64,000 nt of DNA from Salipaludibacillus sp. LMS25 (GCF_024362805.1 NZ_CP093299.1:4186001-4250000); one strand, 5' to 3'; positions 56,220 to 64,000 are shown, counted from the stretch's first letter. The notes: generated by a model from the sequence alone, not told the origin. Translations and numbers: made by a program.

Positions 56220-56737
56220 TTACCTGTACTTATTCAAAAAATCTTGAATGTCTTTCTTCGATCGAAGTAAGTAAATATGCTGAATACTTCCCATCCCGGT
56301 TAGATCATCTACTACCTTATGTATCGTTCGTTTTCTTCGATAATACGTTGTCACGATAAACTTTAGAAACGCCATATCCATTTTTTCTGGACAATCTGCT
56401 CCTAGATCAGGTCGCGTTCTCCCTCTAGGGAAACCCATCGTTTTAGTACTCGGTAAAGACAGACGTATAAAGGGCGCTCTAAATAAATAATTGTATCTGC
56501 TTTTTTCCCTCTAATAGCGACTGTAGCCGAATAATTACCATCAATGATCCATTCATCTCCTTGTACGATCTTATGTTGAGCATCGGCAAATGTCTCCTTA
56601 TCCGTTTCTACCCAGCCCGGCTGCCAATAATAGGTATCTAAATGATAGACAGGAAGATCTAACTTATTGTCTAGCTGTTTAGCGAAAGTTGACTTCCCTA
56701 CCCCGGGAGAAACCCCAATAACCATAATTCGTTTCAT
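56220..56737 (-). pseudogene. P-loop NTPase (DNA topology modulation/FlaR-like) with a frameshift
   Basis: Translation from ATG 56737 (GGAGG upstream) gives I-M-V-I-G-V-S-P-G-V-G-K-S-T-F-A (Walker A near residues 4-18), Y-H-L-D-x-Y-Y-W-Q-P-G-W, D-G-N-Y and I-Y-L-E-R-P, then a stop at 56402. The next frame continues from about 56438 with R-G-R-T-R-P-D-L-G-A-D-C-P-E-K-M-D and F-L-K-F-I-V-T-T-Y to a stop at 56220. Together they make a full 170-residue kinase-like protein. One indel in or near GGGTTTCCC (about 56430-56440) explains the break; a sequencing error there is possible. Confidence 0.8.
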
Positions 56738-57050
56738 CATAACCTCCAATCATGACCTTTTTATTTTATTTATAAAACTGAATGAATTTCACAATTGAAT
56801 TTTCAACACGTACAAGCGAACAATGATAAATAGTCTATATCAAATGTTTGTTTTTAAAAAGGACTGCAGTGAAAGACGATGACTCTCGGAGGATCAGCGA
56901 AGTCTGAAGATTCAATGATGTAGTTATATTACAGAAAACCGTTTCTAAAACTCACTTCCGTCTCAAAATAGAAAGCAGAGAAAAATCTATATAGGCAGGA
57001 GTAACAGAAGATCAATGTATTAGTCGTTTTTTACAAGTGTATTTTGTATT
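56738..57050. other. intergenic stretch, possible decayed repeat
   Basis: No gene seen. Bases 56869-56912 (GCAGTGAAAGACGATGACTC, then GGATCAGCGAAGTCTGAAGATTC) resemble, from memory, a degenerate copy of the GACTCC-TGCGGGA-type intergenic repeat found in many Bacillaceae genomes. Confidence 0.3.
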
Positions 57051-57209
57051 ATAAAGCTAAGCTTCAATCAGTGGGCGTTTTCCTTCATCCCCCACTGATT
57101 GTTCGTTTAACTTATGGGACCTTTAGGGGAAGTTGATCCCCCACCTAAACGTTTCGCTCTTCTTAAGTTTTGAGGTGGGGGTTTTACTGCCCCTTAAGAG
57201 TGGGATAAA
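57051..57209 (-). repeat. TTTAT-bounded hairpin element, family 1, copy G (full length)
   Basis: 159 bp, same length as copies F and H, ATAAA at 57051-57055 and 57205-57209. Inner stem CCCCCACCT/AGGTGGGGG and right-end stem CAATCAGTGGG/CCCACTGATTG are perfect; the outer stem of the nested hairpin is damaged (GGGGAAGT for GGGGCAGT). Confidence 0.92.
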
Positions 57210-57343
57210 ATTGGTTCAATAAATACACATATGATAAAATGACATATTATTAAACTGAAACTTGTTTTTGTAGATGCTGTCACCTCATAAATTTAAATGA
57301 CATGTCGTTTGATAAGCCTGATTTTAAAAAGGAGTCGATCAAT

Positions 57344-57745
57344 GTGGAAAAAAGAGATATTATCTTGTTCGACGGTGTTTGTCATTTATGCCAATCAAGT
57401 GTTCAATTTATTATAAAACGCGATCCAGAAAATTACTTTGCCTTTGCCTCGTTACAAAGTGACATCGCTAAACATTTAATCGAACAAAAGGAGATGACTG
57501 AGGAGTCTAACAGCGTTGTCCTAATTAAAACAAACGGAAAATCATATAAGAATTCTTCCGCCGCCCTTCGAATTGCAAAAGAGTTAAAAGGAGTATGGAA
57601 ACTAGCATCCATTCTACTTATTATCCCTGTGTTTATTCGCGATCCTATCTACCGATTTATTGCTCATCACAGATACATGTGGTTTGGAAAATCTGAAAAA
57701 TGCATGGTGCCGACACCTTCACAGCGACGACGCTTTCTAGACTAA
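57344..57745 (+). CDS. DCC-family thiol-disulfide oxidoreductase (DUF393)
   Basis: 133 residues from GTG 57344, preferred because AAAAAGGAG lies 9 bases upstream, while the ATG at 57302 has no site. The redox motif D-G-V-C-H-L-C (residues 10-16, C-x-x-C) is preceded by I-I-L-F, as in the DCC family, and R-D-P (about 27-29) and S-A-A-L-R-I (about 72-77) are conserved. Function in the cell is not defined. It ends 4 bases into the end of the convergent BtuF-like gene. Confidence 0.85.
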   Translation: MEKRDIILFDGVCHLCQSSVQFIIKRDPENYFAFASLQSDIAKHLIEQKEMTEESNSVVLIKTNGKSYKNSSAALRIAKELKGVWKLASILLIIPVFIRDPIYRFIAHHRYMWFGKSEKCMVPTPSQRRRFLD

Positions 57746-58563
57746 TCGGTAAACATCGGGTCTACACCTTCAGCAAATGTTGGATATACATGAGGATGTA
57801 GCATGTTGGCTAGTTGCATTAGCCCAATTAATAAGCGTGGTGATGGACGACAAAAGAATGGTTCATCAAGGATATAGACGTTGTTTGATGTGGTAGCTTT
57901 TAAAGATTGCCAATCAGGTCGCTTCTCCAACACTTGACGATTAACTTTTTGTTTCTGAACGCCGACCCATATGATGGCCATCACGTCTGGATTACGGTTA
58001 GACACCTCGTCCCATGTCGTTTTTACACTGGCTTGAGGATGATCGGCAAATATATTTATGCCTCCTGCTAATTCAGACATTTCCGTTAGCCAATTAGAGT
58101 GACCAGGGGTAAAAATGGGCTTGGCCCACCATTCCCAGTAGATCGTTTTCTTTTTTTCTACGGAAGCACTTAAATCTTTATAGTGATTAAGCCAATAATT
58201 AAATTTTTCATAAGCCTTTAAACTTTTCTCTTTATACCCTGTCTTCTCCCCAATCCATAACAATTGTCTGCCAATATCAGATAATGTTTTAGGCGACGGA
58301 ACGATGACATAAGGGAGCCCTCTTTTTTGTAACTCTTTAATATTTTTTTCCATTCCAGGTACCGTCTCAGAGGCTAACACGAGATCCGGATTTAACGCTT
58401 CTAACTTATCTATATTAATATTCAGATCTGGACCCAGCCTTTCTAGACCAGTTAATTTATTAGAAGGCCAATCAGAATAATTATCGACACCTACAAGATG
58501 ATCAGCTAATCCTGCATAAGCAGCAAGTTCTGTATTACTTGGGCAAATAGAGATTAAACGCAT
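57742..58563 (-). CDS. BtuF/TroA-like substrate-binding-fold protein without signal peptide
   Basis: 273 residues of the periplasmic-binding-protein (helical backbone) fold used for cobalamin and siderophores: I-S-I-C-P-S-N-T-E-L-A-A-Y-A-G-L (about 4-19), L-N-P-D-L-V-L-A-S-E (about 55-64), W-L-T-E-M-S-E-L-A-G-G-I-N-I-F (about 157-171). Unusually it begins directly at the domain, with no signal peptide or lipobox, and AAAGGAGAG fixes the ATG, so it is probably cytoplasmic. No permease or ATPase is adjacent. Ligand unknown; annotated cobalamin-binding relatives share this form. Confidence 0.82.
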   Translation of the reverse strand: MRLISICPSNTELAAYAGLADHLVGVDNYSDWPSNKLTGLERLGPDLNINIDKLEALNPDLVLASETVPGMEKNIKELQKRGLPYVIVPSPKTLSDIGRQLLWIGEKTGYKEKSLKAYEKFNYWLNHYKDLSASVEKKKTIYWEWWAKPIFTPGHSNWLTEMSELAGGINIFADHPQASVKTTWDEVSNRNPDVMAIIWVGVQKQKVNRQVLEKRPDWQSLKATTSNNVYILDEPFFCRPSPRLLIGLMQLANMLHPHVYPTFAEGVDPMFTD

Positions 58564-58597
58564 GAATCCACTCTCCTTTTTAAGCTTTAAATTAGTG

Positions 58598-58637
58598 ATT
58601 GCCAGTCAGAAAGTTGTGACTGGCAATTGGTTTTTTT
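58598..58637 (+). terminator. hairpin with T-run on the plus strand, in the 5' leader of a minus-strand gene
   Basis: ATTGCCAGTCA (58598-58608) pairs exactly with TGACTGGCAAT (58617-58627); TTGGTTTTTTT follows on the plus strand. No plus-strand gene leads into it. It lies between the possible small minus-strand frame at 58636 and the BtuF-like gene. Confidence 0.55.
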
Positions 58638-58764
58638 ATTTTAGTTTCTTAAGTAGTGAACGTCTTTCCGCTTGTGACACACATTGAAAGCAAACATCGA
58701 GCTCATCTCCAAGATCATTATTGTAATTAGTTATCTTAGGTGTTGTTCCTCCACAAAAAAGCAC
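58636..58764 (-). CDS. possible small Cys-containing protein
   Basis: A 42-codon frame from GTG 58764 to TAA 58636: L-F-C-G-G-T-T-P-K-I-T-N-Y-N-N-D-L-G, then D-V-C-F-Q-C-V-S-Q-A-E-R-R. The C-G-G and C-x-x-C spacing looks like a mini zinc ribbon. The ribosome binding site (AGGCGGG 9 bases upstream) is only moderate. It follows the YpcP exonuclease gene by 55 bases on the same strand. Could be chance. Confidence 0.4.
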   Translation of the reverse strand: MLFCGGTTPKITNYNNDLGDELDVCFQCVSQAERRSLLKKLK

Positions 58765-58819
58765 ACCTTTTTGCCCGCCTGAATAAGTTAAACACTAATC
58801 AATCTTCTTTCTCTCATGA

Positions 58820-59704
58820 TCATCTTATCTTTACTTTAATTCCTTTAGTATTCATCGTTTGTAATGTATGAGCTTCGTCCCATATAACTTCAAGTTCACT
58901 ATGGTCGACTGCTGTTACATCTTCAATAACTGTGATAATTTGCGAGAGTTCGTAACTGATCCAGGTAGTTTCTTCCCCTTCACGAAGTTTTTTCTTATAA
59001 CGATTAAATGCAGGATCCAATGAATCGACATTTTTAAACACTTGTTTAAGATCTCCATACTGTCGAATAAGGGGTAACGCAGATTTTTCTCCTACACCAG
59101 GGCAACCGGGGATATTATCACTAGCGTCTCCAAGTAACGCTTTTACATCAACCCATTGAGCAGGTGTAATATCATACTCTGCTTGAAATGCCTCATCGGT
59201 ATAGACGATTTCCTGTTTTTTCTTAGAAATAATCTGAGCGGTTGTAGGATTAAGCAGTTGAAATAAGTCCCTATCGTTACTATAAATATACGTTTGCCCA
59301 AAACCACTTTCTGTCCATAATGTCGAAAACGCCCCGATGATATCATCCGCCTCATAGCCTGACACAGCTAATTGATGGACGTTTAATTCGTCTAATAGCT
59401 CTTTCGTTAAATGGTACTGTTCGACCAGCGGCTCCGGTAAATCTTGTCGCTGTGCCTTATAAAACGCATATTGCTGATTACGAGTCGTATCCTGACGTTT
59501 CCCATCCCATGCCACAGAAATATGCGTTATAGGGTATTGTCGCGTTAATTGAAATAATTTTTGAAAGAAAACACGCACAGCATTAATATACTGACCTTGA
59601 TCATTTTTGGACAATTGGTCATCTGATTTTCCATACGCAGTTGCAAAATAGCCTCTACTTAATAAATTAAATCCGTCAATTAATAACAATGTTTTATCAC
59701 TCAT
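58820..59704 (-). CDS. 5'-3' exonuclease, YpcP family (Pol I N-terminal domain homologue)
   Basis: Flap endonuclease/5'-3' exonuclease that removes RNA primers and works in repair, parallel to the exonuclease domain of Pol I. 294 residues. The N-terminal L-L-I-D-G-F-N-L-L-S-R-G-Y-F (about 6-19), Y-E-A-D-D-I-I-G (about 117-124), S-N-D-R-D-L-F-Q-L (about 142-150) and G-D-A-S-D-N-I-P-G-C-P-G-V-G-E-K-S-A (about 192-209, helix-hairpin-helix) are all present. AAAGGAG precedes the ATG. Downstream partner of the deoxyinosine glycosylase gene (18 bases apart). Confidence 0.92.
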   Translation of the reverse strand: MSDKTLLLIDGFNLLSRGYFATAYGKSDDQLSKNDQGQYINAVRVFFQKLFQLTRQYPITHISVAWDGKRQDTTRNQQYAFYKAQRQDLPEPLVEQYHLTKELLDELNVHQLAVSGYEADDIIGAFSTLWTESGFGQTYIYSNDRDLFQLLNPTTAQIISKKKQEIVYTDEAFQAEYDITPAQWVDVKALLGDASDNIPGCPGVGEKSALPLIRQYGDLKQVFKNVDSLDPAFNRYKKKLREGEETTWISYELSQIITVIEDVTAVDHSELEVIWDEAHTLQTMNTKGIKVKIR

Positions 59705-59722
59705 GATGTACTCCTTTAAAAA

Positions 59723-60226
59723 TTATAAGTAATGACTCATTTCTCGCCAAGCCTCTACCTTCTCTTCATAAGACTTCACGTTTTTTCCTGGCACAGGACT
59801 TGTAGATGGTAGCTTCGTAAACGGCAACTCTGGCAAATTAACCTTTTTCTTGTATGTTAGAAAAGACTGGTACGCTTTCGTCCCGTTTAACCCGATCCAG
59901 CGAATCGTTGGATATTGCTGCAACAACCCTTTAATGTCATTTGCTTTTTCATGTCGAATAGCTGAATCGAGACTTCCTTCTCTTTCACAGCTGGCAATCA
60001 CATCCCATAACGCGATACCGTGTACGATGAGTTGTTGACATTTATAACGGTATGAAGTCGTTGTAAGATCCACATTAAGAAGGTCACTCATAAGTGGCCA
60101 AAAATGATTTCGGGGGTGCCCGTAGTACTCTTGCTTTAAGAGCGACTGCTCCCCAGGCATGGAACCGAGCAACAGAACTTTTGCACCAGAAGCGATAACG
60201 GGCTGCAGCGATTGGCGGTTAGTCAT
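59723..60226 (-). CDS. DNA-deoxyinosine glycosylase (UDG superfamily, HDG type)
   Basis: Removes hypoxanthine (deaminated adenine) from DNA. 167 residues of the uracil-DNA-glycosylase fold: L-L-L-G-S-M-P-G-E-Q-S-L (about 18-29) and Y-Y-G-H-P-R-N-H-F-W (about 34-43), with the later P-S-T-S-P (about 140-144) as the DNA-intercalation region. Its ATG overlaps the stop of the DUF6884 gene (ATGA) and the exonuclease follows, making a repair-themed operon. Confidence 0.88.
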   Translation of the reverse strand: MTNRQSLQPVIASGAKVLLLGSMPGEQSLLKQEYYGHPRNHFWPLMSDLLNVDLTTTSYRYKCQQLIVHGIALWDVIASCEREGSLDSAIRHEKANDIKGLLQQYPTIRWIGLNGTKAYQSFLTYKKKVNLPELPFTKLPSTSPVPGKNVKSYEEKVEAWREMSHYL

Positions 60227-60699
60227 GGCTTTTTTATCTTCTTTCCATGAAGAGGTTCATTACTTTCTAGCGCATGCTTTAATGCTTGTTGCATAAATCC
60301 GATTCCCTGGTAATCTAATAAAGGAAATTCTATGTCTTTTCTATCATCTATAACACGATTTATGACTGGAACATATTTTTTTCCTGTTAAAATGGTATAG
60401 TGGTCATAATTGTGTAATCTTTTATTTTCAAATTGTTTTCTTAACGTTTCTGTGGAGATAACATCTGAAGATTTCATGGAGAAGCTGACATTGTATGGCC
60501 CAGGAACATGATCCTCTGCAAAAAGAAAGCCATGTTTAGCAGATAAAATAACGTATTGGGTAAAAAATTTTTCTGCATATGCTCTACAGAGCCTGTGAAA
60601 CGTACTAATATAGGCATCAGAAGCTGCTACTGCCTCCAGGTTAGGGTGTTTGCTCCAAATCTTTTTGTTACCACATGGAATAATACACAATTCACTCAT
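60223..60699 (-). CDS. DUF6884-family protein
   Basis: 158 residues. I-I-P-C-G-N-K-K-I-W (about 6-15), the A-Y-I-S-T-F-H-R-L-C-R-A-Y-A-E-K (about 29-44) helix, and V-I-L-S-A-K-H-G-F-L (about 50-59) are the marks of the DUF6884 (YaaA-like fold) family; the Cys-Gly and Lys-His-Gly motifs suggest a catalytic or nucleic-acid-linked site. Function unknown. AAGGAGCG precedes the ATG. First gene of an operon with the deoxyinosine glycosylase and YpcP-type exonuclease, so a DNA-damage role is a fair inference. Confidence 0.75.
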   Translation of the reverse strand: MSELCIIPCGNKKIWSKHPNLEAVAASDAYISTFHRLCRAYAEKFFTQYVILSAKHGFLFAEDHVPGPYNVSFSMKSSDVISTETLRKQFENKRLHNYDHYTILTGKKYVPVINRVIDDRKDIEFPLLDYQGIGFMQQALKHALESNEPLHGKKIKKP

Positions 60700-61292
60700 A
60701 ATATACGCTCCTTAATCTACATTTACTCTACTATCCTATCATAAATTTGCTTCATTCACTTAACAGAAAGCATTTTCATTCATTTTTATTAAATAGAGTG
60801 AGTCTTTCACCTTAATTAAACAAACCTATCAAGAGAAAGGAGCAACATCTTTCGTTTATTTACGTGAAAAACGTCTTTATGGAATTGATCCGCTGTGCTA
60901 TATTAAGTTATATTCTGGCATAGTTAGTCTATGTTCCACTTAAACGTGTTAAATTACAAGAGTAAGACTGCTATTAAATCGACATGATCTCCTATTTTTT
61001 AAACAATCGTTTAAATTGTCGATTGATATCATTATTCTTACCTATAAATTAAGGAAAATGTGTTACGATAAGTGAACATTTTTTATAGAATGTGTAATGT
61101 TCAATTTGCTTTAGGCTCCTTAACAGCAAAGGTCATGTCGAGCTTGTGTGAAAGCGAGCAGCCTACCGTAGAAATCAACAACTTGTTATTCCACCTTGTT
61201 CTATAAAGAAAATCCGATGTTGTTTTTTTGTAATTATCAATAAAAGATTTATATCAACAGGCGACGATAGTTTTATTAAATTGAGGGTTGTC
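60700..61292. other. intergenic stretch with no supportable gene
   Basis: About 590 mostly AT-rich bases. A more GC-rich patch at 61111-61180 (TTAGGCTCC to GCAGCCTACCG) stands out and can form GGCT/AGCC pairing; I cannot match it to a known RNA class. No open frame with ribosome binding site. Confidence 0.4.
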
Positions 61293-61451
61293 ATAAAGCT
61301 AAGCTTCAATCAGTGGGCGTTTTCCTTCATCCCCCACTGATTGTTCGTTTAACTTATCTGACCTTTAGGGGCAGTTTATCCCCCACCTAAACGTTTCGCT
61401 CTTCTTAAGTTTTGAGATGGGGGTTTTACTGCCCCTTAAAAGTGGGATAAA
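61293..61451 (-). repeat. TTTAT-bounded hairpin element, family 1, copy H (full length)
   Basis: 159 bp with ATAAA at 61293-61297 and 61447-61451. Nearly identical to copy G over its length; it keeps the outer GGGGCAGT/ACTGCCCC stem intact. Confidence 0.92.
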
Positions 61452-61792
61452 TAATGTAAGCTGATATTGATTTATTTACCTTCTCAGGATTAATGAAGCT
61501 CTATACCCTCCTCACTATCTTCTATTATCTCACTCTTTCATTGACTGCTGGCGTTAACAGACTAACTTTTTTACCCATGCCATAGATGGATAACATTGTA
61601 TTTTATTGCAATGATAGTAAGGTGTTTTCATCGATTTCATCCCATTAAAAAGGCTCCACCTAAAAAAACCTTAAGTTAAGATTCTAGTTAGTAGATAATA
61701 CAATAATAACGATATATTGAAAAAAGCAATAGATAATTTAAAATAAAGTGAGAATTTGACTTTTTAGGGAAAATAAAAGGGAGGTACCTATC
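61452..61792. other. intergenic stretch, promoter region of the DUF1272 gene
   Basis: No gene seen. About 340 AT-rich bases between repeat H and the DUF1272 gene, with the ribosome binding site GGGAGGT at the far end. Confidence 0.4.
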
Positions 61793-61987
61793 ATGTCTTT
61801 AGAAATGAGAGAAAAATGCGAGAAGTGCAGTGTAGGACTTAAAGGTGATTCAGTTGCTTATATATGCACACATGAATGTACATTTTGTGAAAGTTGTTCG
61901 AAAATTATGCGTCATGTATGTCCGAATTGTGGAGGTGAACTAGCGAGAAGACCAAAACCAGGAAAAGAAAGTTGTCCTCTGATTTAA
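61793..61987 (+). CDS. DUF1272 small zinc-binding-type protein
   Basis: 64 residues with eight cysteines arranged as zinc-finger pairs: C-E-K-C (about 8-11), Y-I-C-T-H-E-C-T-F-C-E-S-C (about 23-35), H-V-C-P-N-C-G-G-E-L (about 41-50), and R-R-P near the end. This is the DUF1272 pattern; it probably binds two zinc ions. Function unknown. GGGAGGT lies 7 bases before the ATG. Confidence 0.9.
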   Translation: MSLEMREKCEKCSVGLKGDSVAYICTHECTFCESCSKIMRHVCPNCGGELARRPKPGKESCPLI

Positions 61988-62184
61988 ATAGAAGTGATGG
62001 AGATGGAGATTTAGAGTAATAAGATCCGCTGAGAGAGAAAATATCTCATAATAATAGAATTTAACGAAATCATTATATGTGAGCGATAAGAATATATCGA
62101 ATGATATAATGTGAGATTCGACTTTTAAATTGCTAGTTAAAAAAGATGTTGTACTGAAATGATTCAAGGAGGGCGGAAAATCGT

Positions 62185-62745
62185 ATGATAAGTATTAAAG
62201 ATATTTATGCTGATTTACCTACTTTAACAACTGATCGCCTCAAGTTAAGAAAAATAACGTTGGAAGATACGGAGGATATGTTTCATTATGCATCAGATGA
62301 GGAAATCAGTCGATATGTAACATGGGACACCCATCCTTCATTGAAAGAGACGAAAGCATTTATTGATCACATACTTATAAAATATGAAAATAATGAGTTA
62401 GCACCTTGGGGCATCGTGCTAAAAAAGACAAACAACTTAATTGGAACGATAGATTTTGTCAATTGGAGCACTACACATCGTGTTGCAGAGATTGCTTACG
62501 CTCTTTCTCGGCAGCACTGGGGGGATGGCCTCATGACGGAAGCGGCAGAGGCTGTTGTTAAATTTGGTTTCCAGTCCATGGACCTAATAAGGATTGAAGC
62601 CAAATGTTTTGACATTAATCGGGGGTCAGCACGTGTCATGGAAAAGGTCGGGATGCGTTATGAAGGAACGATGCGTCAAGCAATGATTGTAAAAGGTAAG
62701 CCTAGAAACTTATTGCTTTATGCTATTTTAAAAGATGATAAATAA
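62185..62745 (+). CDS. GNAT-family N-acetyltransferase (RimJ/RimL type)
   Basis: 186 residues. T-T-D-R-L-K-L-R-K-I-T-L-E-D (about 14-27) opens the fold; A-E-I-A-Y-A-L-S-R-Q-H-W-G-D-G-L-M-T-E-A-A (about 101-121) is the acetyl-CoA motif, and N-R-G-S-A-R-V-M-E-K-V-G-M-R-Y-E-G (about 145-161) is the RimJ/L signature. It may acetylate ribosomal protein N-termini, or a small molecule or peptide; not resolvable. AAGGAGGG is upstream of the ATG. Confidence 0.88.
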   Translation: MISIKDIYADLPTLTTDRLKLRKITLEDTEDMFHYASDEEISRYVTWDTHPSLKETKAFIDHILIKYENNELAPWGIVLKKTNNLIGTIDFVNWSTTHRVAEIAYALSRQHWGDGLMTEAAEAVVKFGFQSMDLIRIEAKCFDINRGSARVMEKVGMRYEGTMRQAMIVKGKPRNLLLYAILKDDK

Positions 62746-62765
62746 TATGGGGTTATTAATTAGTA

Positions 62766-62806
62766 AATCATGCACCTCCAGCGCTAATGTCAGGAGGTGC
62801 ATGATT
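62766..62806. terminator. bidirectional terminator between convergent genes
   Basis: AATCATGCACCTCC (62766-62779) pairs exactly with GGAGGTGCATGATT (62793-62806), a 14-bp stem with a 13-base loop. It serves both the acetyltransferase gene and ilvE. Confidence 0.9.
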
Positions 62807-62812
62807 GTTGTT

Positions 62813-63907
62813 TTAAACCTTTATTTTCACTGTCCACCCATAAGGATCAGGCAGTTTTCCCGTTTGAATTCCAGTTAATGTTGTATAAAGGGATTTCGTA
62901 AGGTCACCTGTTTGTCTGCCGTTAATGATCATGACCTCTTCGCCCCAGCTTAGTTCACCGATTGGAGAGATGACCGCAGCCGTACCAGCGCCAAATGCTT
63001 CCTCTAACGTCCCTTTTTTATACGCTTCATGTATCTCATCTACAGAAACTTTTCGTTCAACCACCTCGATTTTCCAATCGTGTAAAAGCTCAATAATCGA
63101 TTTTCTTGTGACCCCGGCTAAAATACTGTCATTTAATTCAGGTGTGACCACTTGCCCGTTTATTTTAAAGAAGACATTCATACTGCCTACTTCTTCAATA
63201 TATTTTTTTTCAACACCGTCTAACCACATCACTTGAGCATGTCCTTGATCTGCTGCTTTTGCTTGAGCTATATAACCAGCAGAATAGTTGCCACCTGTTT
63301 TAGCAGTCCCTGTCCCTCCTCGAACAGCACGGGTGTATGCATGTTCAATTTGAATACTCACAGGATGAATCCCTTCAGGATAATAAGAGCCTACAGGCGA
63401 TAGAATTATAATAAATTTATAGGAATTAGCTGGCGCTACAGAGAGGCTTGATTCCGTAGCAAAAATAAACGGTCTTATGTATAAGGACGTACCATCCGCT
63501 GAGGGAATCCACTCTTTCTCCAATGTTAGAAGTTGTTTTAAATAATCCAGAACAAGTTCCTCGTTAATTAAAGGAATACTTAACCTTTGATTTGAGCGAT
63601 TCATTCGTTTAAAGTTTTCCTCTGGACGAAAGAGTTGAACATTGCCATCAGGATCCAAATAAGCCTTTAACCCTTCAAAAACAGATTGACTGTAATGAAA
63701 AATCATCGCAGCAGGATCTAATTCAATCGGTGCATACGGTTCAATTTTAGGGTTAAACCAGCCTTTTTCCCGTGTGTATTCCATTGTAAACATATGGTCG
63801 GTAAAGATTTTACCGAATGATAAATTCTCTGGATCTGGTTTCGCCTTCTTTTCTTTTGTTTCGACAATATCTACTTTCGCTTCGATCACATTCAACACAC
63901 CTTTCAT
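62813..63907 (-). CDS. ilvE: branched-chain amino acid aminotransferase
   Basis: PLP class IV transaminase for Ile, Leu and Val. 364 residues. F-E-G-L-K-A-Y (about 80-86), Y-I-R-P-F-I-F-A (about 148-155), the catalytic Lys in G-T-A-K-T-G-G-N-Y (about 205-213) and G-T-A-A-V-I-S-P-I (about 316-324) are conserved. Two starts compete: ATG 63907, which overlaps the stop of the gene upstream (TAATG) and suggests coupling, and GTG 63889, which has AAAGGTG at a good distance. Convergent with the acetyltransferase gene. Confidence 0.93.
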   Translation of the reverse strand: MKGVLNVIEAKVDIVETKEKKAKPDPENLSFGKIFTDHMFTMEYTREKGWFNPKIEPYAPIELDPAAMIFHYSQSVFEGLKAYLDPDGNVQLFRPEENFKRMNRSNQRLSIPLINEELVLDYLKQLLTLEKEWIPSADGTSLYIRPFIFATESSLSVAPANSYKFIIILSPVGSYYPEGIHPVSIQIEHAYTRAVRGGTGTAKTGGNYSAGYIAQAKAADQGHAQVMWLDGVEKKYIEEVGSMNVFFKINGQVVTPELNDSILAGVTRKSIIELLHDWKIEVVERKVSVDEIHEAYKKGTLEEAFGAGTAAVISPIGELSWGEEVMIINGRQTGDLTKSLYTTLTGIQTGKLPDPYGWTVKIKV

Positions 63908-64000
63908 TAAAGTTGTCCATGACTATCAGGTGGAGGTGTTTTATCCAAAGATAACTTACGGAATACACCACGTTGCTTCCCCGCTTTAATCAGTGAATGT
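63907..64000 (-). CDS. C-terminal end of an unidentified gene, cut by the window edge
   Basis: The minus-strand frame entering at base 64000 reads H-S-L-I-K-A-G-K-Q-R-G-V-F-R-K and D-K-T-P-P-P-D-S-H-G-Q-L and stops at 63907, sharing one base with the ilvE ATG. Only 30 residues are visible, too few to identify. The coupling suggests an operon with ilvE. Confidence 0.55.
   Translation of the reverse strand, partial: HSLIKAGKQRGVFRKLSLDKTPPPDSHGQL

Overview
The window is a low-GC Gram-positive chromosome segment from a spore-forming, probably halotolerant or alkaliphilic member of the Bacillaceae. The signs are AGGAGG-type ribosome binding sites, a GerA-type germinant receptor operon, a Bacillus-type T-box, a consensus TnrA/GlnR box, and Bacillus-specific families (YwnF, YwaC/SasA, DynA/YpbR, CvfB/YitL, YpcP). 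An ectABC operon for the osmolyte ectoine lies beside a proBA pair. The genus cannot be fixed from the sequence alone.

Layout. 1-6 kb: 3' part of parC, then a three-gene gerA-type operon with a possible SigG promoter. 6-13 kb: an anchored protein of unknown function, two DUF4183 proteins, YwnF, the small alarmone synthetase SasA, a secreted 3D-domain wall protein, DUF4395 and DUF2203 proteins. 13-29 kb (mostly minus strand): M50-like protease, HAD phosphatase, E. coli-type AdoMet decarboxylase, an HPr-like protein lacking both phosphorylation sites, a methyltransferase, DynA, FabF, beta-phosphoglucomutase, a decayed membrane protein, flavodoxin, DUF2187, retropepsin-like and MOSC proteins, and a metallophosphoesterase.

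29-39 kb is an accessory, decaying region. It holds a topB remnant beside an intact topB paralogue, scraps of IS256- and IS3-type transposases, an orphan EcsB-like permease, a gene split by a small repeat element, and a secreted Amidase_6 gene carrying a nonsense codon and a complete IS21-family element with a 6-bp target duplication. 39-64 kb returns to core genes: cvfB, ilvA, an MtnX-like phosphatase, an amt - DUF294 nucleotidyltransferase - exonuclease operon under a TnrA box, an ACT/PFL pair, proline T-box plus proBA, typA, ectABC, a DNA-repair cluster (DUF6884, deoxyinosine glycosylase, YpcP exonuclease), and ilvE.

The most striking unexplained structure is a family of eight dispersed intergenic elements (87-159 bp) made of nested hairpins. 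All are bounded on both sides by TTTAT in direct orientation (ATAAA when inverted; one end of one copy has a single change). Two further elements of different internal sequence have the same borders. The copy at 34653-34811 interrupts a coding sequence, and removing the element while keeping one TTTAT restores the reading frame exactly. This resembles target-specific, non-autonomous mobile DNA of IS200/IS605 type, although no transposase for it lies in the window.
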